From JAWKZG01 sp041396125 (lineage in GTDB: Bacteria > Pseudomonadota > Gammaproteobacteria > Competibacterales > Competibacteraceae), in the NCBI GenBank assembly GCA_041396125.1, contig JAWKZG010000007.1:210580-274579 (forward strand): a stretch of 64,000 nucleotides of DNA, given 5' to 3'. Both the position numbers and the translations under genes were made by a program. The notes under the pieces are model-generated. The model was not told the DNA's origin and searched no databases. It saw only the letters and a list, made by a program, of their open reading frames with translations. This document shows, one piece after another, positions 47,422 to 58,678 of the stretch (the stretch's first letter is position 1; each line of letters starts with the position of its first letter).

Positions 47422-50410
47422 GCCAGAGCAATCGTCTTCCTAAAGGTGGCCGCATCGAGCGTAAGCACGCCATCGAATTCAGTTTTGACGGCAAGGTTTA
47501 TCAGGGCTATCAGGGCGATACCTTGGCTTCAGCCCTGTTGGCCAACGGCGTTAATCTGATTGGCCGCAGTTTCAAATATCACCGCCCTCGGGGCATTCTG
47601 GGCGCGGGTGCGGAAGATCCCAACGCCATTGTCCAGATTGCCGCGGTGCGCGTACCCTGCCAAATATTCGCGCCACCCAGTGCGAGTTATACGAAGGTCT
47701 GCAGGCTTATAGCGTTAACGCCTGGCCCAGCCCGGTTTCGATCTGGCGCGGTGAATGGTGCGTTCGGCAAATTGATGCTGTGTAGCCGGGTTTTACTATA
47801 AAACCTTCATGTGGCCGGCAAAACTGTGGCTGGCTTACGAACGCCAGATTCGCAAAGCAGCTGGTCTTGGCACTGCGCCGGAGCTGCCTGGATCCCGATC
47901 ATTACGACAAAATGAATGCCCACTGCGATGTACTGGTGGTTGGGGCCGGGCCGGCCGGACTGGCAGCGGCGCTGGCAGCGGCGCGAAGCGGGGCACGGGT
48001 GATGCTGGTCGACGAGCAGAACGAGTTGGGCGGCAGTCTGCTGGCACAACCGGATGAGACCATCGACGGTGAGCCAGCGCTGGACTGGCTGACGCACACT
48101 GCGTGAGCTGGCTCAGGTGCCTGATATCACCCTGTTACTGCGCACCACAGCCTTTGGTTACTACGATCATAATTTTGTCGCGCTGTGCGAACGGCGCACG
48201 GATCATTTACCGCCGGCTTCTGCGGTTGCCGGGCCGCGCCAGCGTCTCTGGCGGGTGCGTGCCAGACGGGTGATTCTGGCGACCGGCAGCATCGAACGCC
48301 CACTGGTGTTTGGCAACAATGACCGACCGGCGCGGCTGGCTTCGGCGGTATCCACCTATCTCAAGCGGTACGCCGTCAAACCGGGCCAGCGTGCACTGGT
48401 GTTCAGTAATAACGATAGTGCGTACCGCATCGCGCTGGATCCGCAACGGGCCGGCGTCGAAGTGGCTGCGCTGATCGATAGCCGCCACGCAGTAGACGGT
48501 TATTGGCAGGCGCAGGTGCGGGCGCGTGGCATAGCTATTCGCAGTGGTCAGGCGATAGTGGATATCCAGGGCGGTAAACGCATTGACGGTGCGCGGGTGA
48601 TGGCGCTAAGTGCGGACGGACGCAGTGTGACCGGCGCTATCGACGGGATTGCCTGTGATCTGGTGGCTGTTTCGGGAGGCTGGAATCCGGCCGTGCATCT
48701 GCATTCACAGGCCGGTGGTAAAAATGTCTGGGACGATGCCAAAGCCTGTTTTGTGCCTGAATCTGCCCGGGAGCAGGGCAGGCAGCGCAACCGTTCTGTC
48801 GGTGCGGCGCGCGGCGTGTTCGATTTGCCAGGCTGTTTGCAGGACGGTTATCAGGCGGGGGCCGAGGCTGTGATGGCGTTGGGATACAGTGGTGTGCCGA
48901 ACTGGACGCCGGCGTACTGGCTGAAATAAGCAGGCCGAACAGGCTGAACAAGCACTCGCCGCTCTGGCTGGTGCCGCACAGCAAACCCAGCGGGCAGGGG
49001 CCTAAACAATTCGTGGATTTCCAGAACGATACCTCGGCGGCGGATATTCAGCTCGCAGTGCGGGAAGGCTATCACTCGGTCGAGCATGTCAAACGTTATA
49101 CCGCACTGGGATTTGGCACTGATCAAGGCAAGCTTGGCAATATCAACGGGATGGCTATTCTGGCCGACGCCCTGGGGCAGAGCATTCCCAAAACCGGTAC
49201 AACCACCTTCCGGCCGGCCTATACGCCCACCACTTTCGGTGCCCTGGCAGGGCGCGATCTGGGCGATGAATTATTCGATCCGGTCCGTAAAACAGCTATC
49301 CACAGCTGGCACGAAGAGCACGGCGCCATATTCGAAGATGTGTCGGCCAGTGGAAGCGGCCCTGGTACTTCCCGCAGACCGGTGAATCAATGCATGATGC
49401 GGTCAATCGGGAATGCCTGGCGGTACGCAACAGCGTCGGGGTTATGGATGCCTCGACCCTGGGTAAAATTGACATTCAGGGGCCCGATGCCGCCGAGTTT
49501 TTAAACTGGGTGTATATCAATGGCTGGACAAAGCTGGCGTGGGTTGCCGTTACGGTTTGATGCTGCAAGAAGACGGCATGGTATTCGACGATGGTGTGAC
49601 GACCCGACTCGGCGAACAGCATTTCCCTGGATGACGACTACCACCGGCGTGCTGCGAATGTTGAACTGGCTGGAGCGCTGGCTGCAGACCGAATGGCCGC
49701 ACATGAAGGTGTATCTGACGTCGGTCACTGATCATTGGGCAACGATATCAGTGGCCGGTCCCAATGCCCGTAATGTGTTGCGCAAATTGTGTACTGACAT
49801 TGACTTCGATACCGAGGCATTTCCCTTCATGAGTTACCGTGAAGGCACAGTCGCCGGTGTCAGGGGGCGGGTCATGCGGATCAGCTTTACCGGCGAGTTA
49901 AGTTACGAAATCAATGTTCCGGCCAATGCCGGGCGTGCCGTCTGGGAAGCCGTGATGGAGGCCGGGACTGACTTCAATATTACCCCTTACGGCACCGAAG
50001 CCATGCACATTCTGCGGGCCGAGAAGGGTTATGTCATCGTAGGCCAGGAGACCGACGGTTCAGTCACGCCGGTCGATTTGGGTATGGCGGGTATGCTGGG
50101 CAAAAAGGAATTTCTGGGTAAGCGCTCCTTACAGCGTTCGGACACCGTACGGACAGATCGCAAGCAATTGGTCGGGCTGCTCAGTAAAGACCCGCAGCAG
50201 GTGCTGCAAGAGGGCGGACAGATCATCGCCAGCCCAGATGTCAGTGCACAGCCGGTACCCATGCTGGGGCATGTGACCTCCAGTTACTACAGTGCCTGTT
50301 TGCAAAAGGCCATCGCTCTGGCTTTGGTCAGAAAATGGTCATCAGCGATCCGGAGAAACGCTGTTCGTGGCCGATACCATACGCATCACGCCGGTCGTGA
50401 AGTGGTGTAA
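47418..50410 (+). pseudogene. soxA: Sarcosine oxidase alpha subunit, multiple frameshifts
   Basis: Large subunit (about 1000 residues): N-terminal 2Fe-2S-like domain, NAD/FAD-binding domain and C-terminal aminomethyltransferase (GcvT)-like domain that passes the methyl group to THF. GTG start overlapping soxD. Fragments in order across three frames: SFDGKVYQGYQGDTLASALL, SFKYHRPRGI, DVLVVGAGPAGLAAALAAAR, LATGSIERPLVFGNND, KQFVDFQNDTSAADIQLAV, VEHVKRYTALGFGTDQGK, TLGKIDIQGPDAAEFLN, VTDHWATISVAGPNARNVL, ISFTGELSYEINVPAN, EAMHILRAEKGYVIVGQET, ending near 50410. At least eight lesions, yet no domain is missing. Confidence 0.88.
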
Positions 50411-50445
50411 AAACCGGTGCTACGATTCTGAAGGAGTACGCCTGC

Positions 50446-51056
50446 ATGGCTGGTTAGCACTACGCCAGGAAAGTCCGCTGGTAGCAGCGAAACAACTGCA
50501 ACAGAGCAATGCACAGCCTGCGGTAGCAGGCGTCAAACTGGGTGAACAGCCGTTGCTGGGTTATCTGAATCTGCGCGGCCAGGGTGACGGGTTTGCTGAC
50601 ACCGTGCAGCAAAGTATCGGCCTGATGCTGCCGACGACCGCTAATACCCTGAGTGAAAATGATGACCATGCGCTGTGCTGGCTCGGTCCTGACGAGTGGT
50701 TGTTGATTGTGCCGCCCGGTGAGCAGGACGCGCTGGCCAGCCAGCTGCAGACAGCCCTGCAGGCGCAACAGCCGGCATTGCACTGTGCTATTACCGATAC
50801 CAGCAGTGGCTTGTGTACGATTAGCATCAGCGGTCAGTATGCGCGTGCGGTGCTGGCCAAGGGCTGCCCGCTTGATCTGCATCCGCGGGTATTTGCTGTC
50901 GGGCAGTGTGCCCAGACTGTACTGGCTAAGGCTGGTGTGCTGTTGCGCCCGCGGGCCGACGACAGTCTGCATATTATTGTGCGGCGCAGCTTCGCCGATT
51001 ACCTCTGGCGCTGGCTGGTGGATGCTGCCGAGGAGTATGGCGTAGCCGTAATATAG
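50446..51056 (+). pseudogene. soxG: Sarcosine oxidase gamma subunit, one frameshift at start
   Basis: About 203 residues with a GcvT-like C-terminal fold: RQESPLVAAKQLQQSNA, LGYLNLRGQGDGF, LCWLGPDEWLLIVPPGEQ, SGQYARAVLAKGCPLDLHP, VRRSFADYLWRWLVDAA. AAGGAG precedes ATG at 50446, but after ATG-GCT-GGT the frame shifts by one base; the rest is a clean ORF. Completes soxBDAG. The following purU seen in some relatives is absent. Confidence 0.87.
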
Positions 51057-51147
51057 GCGGGGAGTGGGCAAGCGAACGATCCTTGGCTACACTGAATAGC
51101 GCCGTTTGCCGGCGCTATTTCAAGTAGACTCCAAAGGAACGTCCTCT

Positions 51148-51897
51148 ATGCTGATAATTGCCCATCGTGGTGCTTCGGGTGAAGCACCGGAGAACACATT
51201 GGCGGCTTTCGACCTGGCCTGGCGTCAGCAAGCCGATGGCATCGAGCTGGATGTGCGCCTGAGCCGGGATGGGCGGGTGATGGTGCATCATGATCCCACC
51301 ACCAAACGTCTGACAGGCACGGACTTAAGCATCGCAGACAGCACCAGCGACGCATTGCGCCAGCTTGATTTCGGCATCTGGAAAGGCCCCGAGTTCGCTG
51401 GTCAGCGCATGCCGGTACTGGACGAAGTCCTGGCTGCGGCCCCCCCTGGCAAGCAGGTGGTAATTGAGATTAAATGCGGTCCGGAGATCATTCCGGCCTT
51501 GTCACAAGTGCTGAAAAATCCCGCCAATCATGCCGCACAACTGGCCGTTTCCCTGATCTCTTTCAATCTGGATACTTTGATTGCCTGTCAGCAAAGTTTG
51601 CCGGAGATACCCTGTCTTTTTCTGCAGGAAGCGGATGCCTCCACGACCAATGGTTTTTCGGCAGACCTGATCACGCTGGCGCTGGAACAAGGCTTCGCGG
51701 GCCTTGATCTGGATTATAAAGGGCTGACTGAAACCTTCGCGGCCCAGGTGCGACAGGCCGGTTTGCATTTGCTGACCTGGACCGTAAATGAACTATCGCA
51801 GCTTGCTCATCTACGTGCCTGCGGGGTTGAAGGCATTACAACTGACTGGCCGCTACAATTTTTGAACAGCTTGCAACAAGTAGGAGAACACTCGTGA
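51148..51897 (+). CDS. Glycerophosphodiester phosphodiesterase
   Basis: 249 residues, GDPD family, cytosolic (no signal peptide). Catalytic motifs AHRGASGEAPENT, GIELDVRLSRDGRVMVHHD and VVIEIKCG. It releases glycerol-3-phosphate and an alcohol, UgpQ-like. Start at 51148 by AAGGA 9 bases upstream. Its TGA overlaps the next GTG start. Confidence 0.93.
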   Translation: MLIIAHRGASGEAPENTLAAFDLAWRQQADGIELDVRLSRDGRVMVHHDPTTKRLTGTDLSIADSTSDALRQLDFGIWKGPEFAGQRMPVLDEVLAAAPPGKQVVIEIKCGPEIIPALSQVLKNPANHAAQLAVSLISFNLDTLIACQQSLPEIPCLFLQEADASTTNGFSADLITLALEQGFAGLDLDYKGLTETFAAQVRQAGLHLLTWTVNELSQLAHLRACGVEGITTDWPLQFLNSLQQVGEHS

Positions 51898-52436
51898 TTT
51901 ATGCCTTAGGTGAACGCCAGGTGCAGTGTGAAAGCGACGACTGGTTTGTCGCTGACAGCGCAACTGTCATCGGTTCAGTCATACTGAAAAACAATGCCAG
52001 CGTATGGTTCAATGCGGTAGTGCGGGGCGATAATGATCTCATCACCATCGGTGCGGACACCAATATCCAGGACGGTTCGGTGCTGCACGCGGATCCGGGC
52101 ATACCGTTGACTTTTGGCCGTGGGGTGACGGTCGGGCATATGGCAATGCTGCATGGCTGCACCGTAGGGGACAACACCTTAATCGGTATTAAATCGGTGG
52201 TGCTGAATCATGCCGTGATCGGCAAAAACTGCATCATCGGTGCTAACAGTCTGGTCACCGAAGGCAAGGTCATTCCTGACAATTCCCTGCTGATGGGCGC
52301 GCCTGCTAAAGTCATCCGTACGGTGACCGATGAAGAGGTGCAGAACCTGCGCTTGATGGCTGAACATTACGTCCAGAACTTTAAGCGCTACAAGGCGGGG
52401 TTGAAGCCCATGCCGCCGCTCAGGTTGCCAGCCTAA
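51894..52436 (+). CDS. Gamma-carbonic anhydrase-like hexapeptide-repeat protein (YrdA family)
   Basis: 180 residues of left-handed beta-helix hexapeptide repeats. Candidate zinc ligands are in SVLHADPG and TVGHMAMLHGC. The family contains gamma-type carbonic anhydrases but many members lack proven activity. GTG start inside the GTGA overlap with the GDPD gene. Confidence 0.9.
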   Translation: MIYALGERQVQCESDDWFVADSATVIGSVILKNNASVWFNAVVRGDNDLITIGADTNIQDGSVLHADPGIPLTFGRGVTVGHMAMLHGCTVGDNTLIGIKSVVLNHAVIGKNCIIGANSLVTEGKVIPDNSLLMGAPAKVIRTVTDEEVQNLRLMAEHYVQNFKRYKAGLKPMPPLRLPA

Positions 52437-52622
52437 AGTAGTTCAAAGTCACTTCAACGTCGCGGTAAAAGGGGCGTAAGGAAAGCATCCCTCTGATCCC
52501 TGCGTTTTCTGGCGGGCTTGTTGGCAACGGATACCAGCGGTGGGCGAACTTTACCCGTATGTCTGAATCCAACAGGCTGTCGTCTTTTTGACTACGCCAA
52601 TTTGTTAAAAAATGAGGGAATA
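52437..52622. other. Short gap before moxR
   Basis: 186 bases with no recognised feature. The moxR start has GAGGGA just before it. Confidence 0.4.
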
Positions 52623-53582
52623 ATGGAGCTTTCCGCCGTAGCCAATCGCCGCTCTTCGCCTGAAGTGGACCCCACCCTGTTGCAGGATGTTATTGAGCAG
52701 GTCAGCGGGATCATTCTGGGAAAACGTCAGGCTATACGCCTGGCGCTGACCTGCCTGCTGGCGCGTGGTCATTTGCTGATCGAAGATCTTCCCGGCATGG
52801 GTAAAACCACGTTGGCACACGCCCTGGCACAGACGCTTGGCCTGCAGTATCAGCGCGTTCAGTTCACCAGTGATTTATTGCCTGCCGATCTGATTGGCGC
52901 CGCGATATTTGACCGTAACGAGCAGCGTTTTGTATTTCACCGCGGGCCGATCTTTACCCAGCTTGTTCTGGCTGATGAGATCAACCGCGCAACCCCAAAA
53001 ACCCAGAGTGCGCTGCTGGAGTGCATGGAAGAAGCGCAGATTACCGCTGATAGTGTCACTTATTCTTTGCCGGCGCCGTTTTTTGTTATTGCGACGCAGA
53101 ATCCCAGCTTTCAGGTAGGCACCTTCCCGCTGCCTGAGTCACAGCTGGACCGCTTTCTGATGCGCATTCATCTCGGTTATCCCGACCCCGCCGCCGAGCG
53201 AGAATTATTAGCCGGTGTTGACCGCCGCCGCTTGTTGGCAGAATCCAGTGCCGTTATTACACCAGAGCAATTGCTGCATTTGCAGGCGAGCGCCGAGGCA
53301 ATCCACATCGCTCCCCGTTTGCTGGATTACATTCAGGCTTTATTGACCGAATCACGCCGTAGCTCAATGTTGCAAAACGGATTATCGCCACGTGCCGGTC
53401 TGGGCCTGTTGAACGCCGCCCGGGCCTGGGCCTTACTGGAACAACGTGATTTCGTCACGCCGGAAGATGTCCAGGCGGTGCTGCCGGCGGTGGCCGGACA
53501 TCGTTTGCAAACGCTTGAGGATCAGGGTGATCAAAGCGCGCTCCTGAATACATTCATCGAGGCGGTTCCCGTCCCTTTGTAG
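52623..53582 (+). CDS. MoxR-family AAA+ ATPase
   Basis: 319 residues. Walker A EDLPGMGKTT, Walker B LADEINRATPKTQSALLE, VIATQNPSFQVGTFPLPESQLDRF with the sensor region, and the C-terminal lid GLSPRAGLGLLNAARAW. MoxR ATPases work as chaperones with DUF58/VWA partners. Starts the moxR-DUF58-tgpA cluster typical of gammaproteobacteria. Confidence 0.95.
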   Translation: MELSAVANRRSSPEVDPTLLQDVIEQVSGIILGKRQAIRLALTCLLARGHLLIEDLPGMGKTTLAHALAQTLGLQYQRVQFTSDLLPADLIGAAIFDRNEQRFVFHRGPIFTQLVLADEINRATPKTQSALLECMEEAQITADSVTYSLPAPFFVIATQNPSFQVGTFPLPESQLDRFLMRIHLGYPDPAAERELLAGVDRRRLLAESSAVITPEQLLHLQASAEAIHIAPRLLDYIQALLTESRRSSMLQNGLSPRAGLGLLNAARAWALLEQRDFVTPEDVQAVLPAVAGHRLQTLEDQGDQSALLNTFIEAVPVPL

Positions 53583-53621
53583 TTTGTTGTTCACTGTCTG
53601 CATGATGTTGAAGGCCCAAGC

Positions 53622-54625
53622 TTGAACGCTTTCCTGCAAAACCGCTTCGAGCGCTGGATTGCCGCCCGGCACATGCCGCAAAAAGCCGGCATTGTGCTGG
53701 ATCGGCGGCATGTTTATATTCTGCCCAGCGCCCATGGTGTCGCTTATGGCGTGTTAATGATCATCCTGTTTTTGTGGTCTGTGAACTACAACAACAGTAT
53801 GGGCTTTGCGCTGACTTTCTTATTGGCCGCTATCGCGCTCAACGCCATGTGGCGCTGCCATAATAATCTGCTTGATCTGCGCGCCAGCGCCTTGGGGGCA
53901 GAGTCTCCTTTCGCCGGGCAGCCCGCCCGTTTCGGTTTTGTACTGGAAGCCGACGACAACCAGCCCCGCTACGATCTGGAATTTCGCTGGCCCGGCGAAC
54001 CCGCTACAGTGTGTGTCGATATTCCCGCTGGTACGGTAGACCTTCAGGTACCCAAGCCAACCACGCAGCGTGGCTGGTTACGACCGGGCCGCTTGCGTGT
54101 TGATACCACGTTATCCGCTGGGTTTGTTCGAGCCTGGAGCTGGCTGAATTTCGAGCGGCAATGCCTGGTCTATCCGCAGCCGCAAGGTGCGCGGCGGCTG
54201 CCTAAACCTGGCGAAGCGAACGGCGCGAATCAAACCGGCGGCAGTGTGCAAGGTAGTGAAGACTTTGCCGGGTTGCAGCGTTATCGCGCGGTGATTCACG
54301 CCACGTCATATCGCCTGTGGCGGCCAGTTCGCGAACCGGTGAACTGGAGGATTTACAAGTCAAGCGCTTTGCCACACCGAAAGTCCCGGAGCTGTGGCTG
54401 GATTGGGACAGCCTGGCTCCGGCAGGCACCGAATCCCGTCTGCACCAGTTGTGTCAATGGGTGTTGCAAGCTGATCAAATGGGTTATCGCTATGGACTGC
54501 GACTGCCGAATCAGATCATCCCTCTGGATCAGGGTGCTGTTCATCGCGAAGCGTGTTTGCGGGCATTATGGGTTAGGTGTGGCTGCATTATTGGCGGTTT
54601 CGCCGCAAGCCGAAAATGCCGGTAG
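53622..54625 (+). CDS. DUF58-domain protein, frameshifted
   Basis: About 330 residues, TTG start. Two transmembrane helices near residues 40-85 are followed by a soluble part. The DUF58 signature SEDFAGLQRYRAGDSRHVI is recovered only after a frame correction near 54285-54300. A second frame carries TGELEDLQVKRFATPKVPELWLDWDSL. The exact C-terminus is uncertain and overlaps tgpA by a few bases. Partner of MoxR. Confidence 0.82.
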
Positions 54626-56512
54626 TGCCTCTGCCCGCACAGGCCTGGCCCTGGCTGTTGCTGGCCTTGGGGCTAGTGCTGGTGCCACATATGAGTCGTT
54701 TACCGCTATGGCTGAGCGGGTTGGTTATTGTAGTTGGCTTGTGGCGCGGCTGGAGTGCCTGGCAGGGCAAACCATTGCCTGGCCGCTGGCTGCTCTTGCC
54801 GCTCACGCTGCTGGTGGTCGCGGGGTTTGTTTTTCAGTTTTTCCGCACGCTGCTCAGGCGTGATCCCAGATGTGGCGCTGCTAGCTGCGATGGCAGCGCT
54901 CAAGCTGTTAGATCAGAACCGCGCGTGATGCTGAAGTGCTGATCATGTTAGGTTTTCTGCTATTGATGTCGCATCTATTGTTTGATCAGGAAATCCCAAC
55001 AGCTATCTATTTGTTCTGTACGACAATTTTTTTGATCCCGCTGCACAAGCGGTTCCCAACACTGTCCGACGCGTGGCTGGCCTGAACTGAAACTGGCGGG
55101 ACGTATGGCGTTGCAGGCCGATGCCGATTATGTTGATTCTGTTCGTGCTGTTTCCGCGTATTTCCGGCCCTTATGGGGATTGCCAAAGATGCTCACGATG
55201 GGCTGACCGGGCCAGAGTAACAGCATGCGCAGGTTCGATCGATCCAACTGGTGCAATCCGATGAAGTCGCATTCCGGGTGCGCTTTCGCGGCCAGATACC
55301 CTCACAAAACATGCTGTACTGGCGCGGACCGGTGCTGTGGCGTTTTTACGGACGGGAGTGGCGCGGCTACGAGGAGCGCATCGGGCAGGAAATTCCGTTC
55401 ATGCCAATCGGCAATCCCACCGATTACACGGTGACTATGGAGCCGAGCGGGGAGCACTGGCTGCTGGCGCTCAGTGTGCCGTTGCGGTATTCCCCAGGAT
55501 GCTGGCATCACCGGTTCATATCAACTGAATTGCGGCCAGAAACGTGTCAATGGGCGATTGCAATATGCCGTGCGCTCGTATGGGCAGGTGCAAAGCCTGC
55601 CAATGACAGATGGGAGCATAGGCTCGGTTTGCAAGCTGCGATATCGGTGTGCGCACGTGAATTGGCCCAGTCTGGCGGAATATGTGGTACGGACGATGGT
55701 GCGATTGTTGCTGCAGGTTTACGTTATATCCGCGAGCAGCCGTTTGTATACACCTTGCAACCGCCCTTGCTGCGGGCGATGTGGTGGACGAGTTCTGTTC
55801 GAAAACCCGGCGCGGATTCTGCGAACACTACGCTGGCAGTTTCGCTTTCCTGATGCGTGCGGCAGGCATTCCTGCGCGGGTCATACTGGGCTATCAGGGG
55901 GCGAACATGTGTGGTGATTATCTGATTGTTCGTCAGTCAGACGCTCATGCTTGGGTTGAAGTTTGGCTGGACGAGCAGGGCAGCTGGACCCGTATTGATC
56001 CAACAGCAGCAGTGGCGCCAGTACGTGGAAACAAGATGTCTATGCGGTTACAGAAGGTGCAGATCAATTGCCTTTTATGGCTCGACGTGAGCTGCTTTGG
56101 TTACGTGATGTTGCTCTGTACTGGGATCTGATGAATGCAAGCTGGAACGAGGTCGTATTGGCTTACGGCCCCACAGCAGCAAAAGACTCCTGTCTGGCCT
56201 GGGTTTTGGTGAGGTCGATTTCGCCCGAAATGATGATCGCGACCGTGATCTTGCTGAGTCTGGTCGGATGTGGTGCCTGGATGCGGCTGCTCTGGCGTAA
56301 CACCGTGGCAAGATCAGCACCCGGCATTATTTACGTTACCGACAACGCTTGCAAAAGGCGGGTGTGATTTGAAAGCTCACTGGGGACCTATAGAAATCAG
56401 CGAAAAAGCGGCTGTAAAGTTTCCCGCTGAAGCACACCGGTTGCGCCAATTGGGGCAGGCCTATGCCTTTTCGCTTTACAAGCATGCCGCAACAAGGATT
56501 GAAAGAGTGTGA
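54616..56512 (+). pseudogene. TgpA-like membrane transglutaminase (DUF3488/transglutaminase/DUF4129), multiple frameshifts
   Basis: About 630 residues in pieces. It has an N-terminal multi-helix membrane region (WLLLPLTLLVVAGFVFQFF, ALLAAMAALKLLDQNRA), then a periplasmic part with MLYWRGPVLWRFYGREW. The transglutaminase core has the triad Cys (RRGFCEHYAGSFAFLMRAAG), His (SDAHAWVEVWLDE) and Asp (WTRIDPTAAVAP). The C-terminal DUF4129-like tail is RYRQRLQKAG ... AHRLRQLGQAYAFSLY, ending 56512. At least seven lesions. All catalytic residues remain. Related P. aeruginosa TgpA is essential, which argues for sequence error. Confidence 0.83.
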
Positions 56513-56546
56513 GCATTTATTGATAAGTTTGCAACTGAATATAAAT

Positions 56547-57650
56547 TTAACGGAAGTTGAATCTGCGAAAAATTCTCTCTTGCGTTGAACTTTGAGCATC
56601 CCCAACTCACCGCTAAATCAACTTTAATCGTTTCTCAATATTATCCAAAGCTTATCCCGCTTCCTGGATAATTTGCCCCATATCCTATAGGGTTTCTAAC
56701 CACTATACATAAAAAATTATTTTCTTTGAGGAATATGGATGCTAATTACGCCTCCTCAATGGTTCTTTCAATACCATGTCGGATAGCGTTTTTCAAGTAA
56801 GGGCTGTAATATAGACAGGGAATAAGTGGTGCATAGGGACAATTAACATTTTCCATTTTACTACTAAGCTGTTTTTAAGGCGATGTGATTCAGATGAATA
56901 TATCCCGATACTAACTCAACTCTTCCGCTATAGTGGTAATTTCTTCTTCTTTAAGTATTTTTCGAAATAAATCTGCTAGATCCAGAACGGCATTTTCGGC
57001 CTCCTTGGGGTTTGAGCGTGTCCAAGCTGGCAATGGTATTTAAACTATTAAATAAAAAATGGGGCTGAATACGTGCTTGAAGCCCCTTTTAAATGCGTTT
57101 TTTCTTGCTCTATAATACTACTTTGCCATTGATAATGAACGTAAAAATAGCGCAGCGCTAGTAAAAACTATAATGCAACATTTGCCCATACCTGTATAAG
57201 AAACTGTACATTGAAATCCGTGTTTGGTGACAATAGGGTTAATTGTCATGATTAAGCCAAAATGGAAAATGCGGATAAGCCGATGGAAATGAATTGAGTA
57301 AGAATGTAAATGGTGATCGTTGCGAGAAATATATTGGTTTTATTTAACCAGTTTCTGATGCAGCAAATAGATGCAATGGAGCATAATAAAATCCATTGAG
57401 AAAACAAGAGATATCAAGCTTAGTTTTGGCCAAAAAAAATCAGGCTGAACAGTAGCGCTTATAGCTAATATGAGCGCTAGTAGCTGAACAAGGATAATGC
57501 TTAAAAAAGTATTGCGGGCGCTGCAAAGATTAGGAATAAAGTTTGTATGGTTCTGTGAAATGGCTCGAGTCTCCCAGTGAAATCAGGTATTAGTCTTGTT
57601 GAAGAGTTTAAAGAGCGACCGATCTTTGTATTTCAAAGTAATAACTTAGG
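56547..57650 (-). pseudogene. AlgZ/FimS-type (LytS family) sensor histidine kinase, multiple frameshifts
   Basis: No long ORF is seen, but the reverse strand reads in shifting frames as an AlgZ-like kinase. An N-terminal membrane part is NFIPNLCSARNTFLSIILVQ plus further helices. The phospho-His box is LQARIQPHFLFNSLNTIASL, then ENAVLDLADLFRKILKEEE, HRLKNSLVVKWK, the N box PLLENAIRHGIERT, and GISLDNIEKRLKLIYGGE before an end near 56547. The 5' boundary is approximate. AlgZ-AlgR controls the pilVWXY1 operon in P. aeruginosa, so the position directly after pilE makes sense. No AlgR gene is present in the window. Confidence 0.72.
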
Positions 57651-57735
57651 TCGTAAAAGTGAATTTTTAATCAATCCTGCCAGCATTCACTTAGACATTC
57701 AGCAGCACTATAATCATCTGGAGCAACTCCGCTGA

Positions 57736-58167
57736 TTAGCTTAGGTAATTATTAAAATCACCGCATTTATCTTTTTGTTGGATGTTTTGCCTGGCTACAG
57801 TCGAACTGAATCTTGTTTGCTTGTTGCCGTTAAGCTTATCAGGTATGTTCGATCATCGGATGAGCTGCCTTCTGGAACATTCCGATAGCCGTCCGGTAAC
57901 AAATCGTTAATATCGCCGGAGTACGGTCAACATCCGCAGCTGTATTGTATGCACCTCGTTCAGTATAACGCCTCTCTAAGGTGTAACTGTTTGCTGAGGA
58001 GCTGTTTTAGCTTCAGCGCGCCGTGCTTTTAAAACCTGCTGTTGGTAGGAAGCGGTAGCAATAGAAGCTAAAACGGCTACGATTGCCATCACTATCATTA
58101 ATTCAACTAGCGTAAAGCCTTTTAGTTCGTGATCGATTATGCTGATAAAAGATTTTAGAATATTCAT
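57736..58167 (-). pseudogene. pilE: Type IV pilin, PilE-like minor pilin, frameshifted
   Basis: A class III prepilin leader with GFTLVELMIVMAIVAVLASI (cleavage after Gly, Glu5 of the mature protein present), then SYQQQVLKARRAEAKTA. The ORF ends early at 57976, but the reverse strand continues in other frames with LERRYTERGAYNTAAD, LISLTATSKQ and the pilin-type C-terminal DKCGDFNNYLS, to a stop at 57736-57738. Total about 143 codons, the usual length. Confidence 0.82.
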
Positions 58168-58436
58168 AGTAGCTATTTTTAAAATAGTGCTCTCAAATTG
58201 AGACCATAATAAGAATCATCTCCAAGCGCATGGAGCCTGGTGAACATGACTAACAATACCTAATATATTAGATATCTGTTCAAAACTAAAGTATAACGAA
58301 AAGAGCTATGTGACATTATTTCTTGAACTAATTTATCAGGTCCTGTAATAAGAATGCCGACAAGCAGAGGTATCGGGTCTGAAAGTTTATTTATATATAC
58401 AATTCAACATACAGCCCTTTAATTAAGAAATTTGAT
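58168..58436. other. AT-rich gap between pilE and the pilY2-like fragment
   Basis: About 270 bases with no coding pattern I can defend. Confidence 0.35.
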
Positions 58437-58678
58437 TTACTGGACACTTCTTCCAAGGTAAATAATAATATTTTCGTCACTAATGTATTCTTTTCCATTA
58501 ACCGTATCAAAGTGTTTTATTGTTGTCCTAGATCAATTCTATCGTACCCCTAAAATTTGTGCGGAAGGGGGAATTCCATTGTTTCTCATCTTGGGCGTAG
58601 CTGTTGAAAGCTAAAGTGCTGAGAGAAAATAGGAGAAGCAAGGGCTAGTTACCTACAAAGTATACTGTCGTTTAGCAT
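58437..58678 (-). pseudogene. Possible PilY2-like small exported protein, frameshifted
   Basis: CAGGAG precedes an ATG at 58678. Read across frames it gives LALASPIFSLSTLAFNSYAQ (signal-peptide-like), then DEKQWNSPFRTNFRGTIELI and NGKEYISDENIIIYLGRSVQ, with a stop at 58437. About 80 residues. P. aeruginosa has the small gene pilY2 between pilY1 and pilE, so position supports the idea; the sequence similarity is weak. Confidence 0.4.

Noticed and set aside
57577..57735. A forward ORF of about 52 codons (KSGISLVEEF...) between the AlgZ-like gene and pilE
   Set aside because: It opposes the surrounding genes, starts at a GTG without a clear ribosome site, and matches nothing I recognise.
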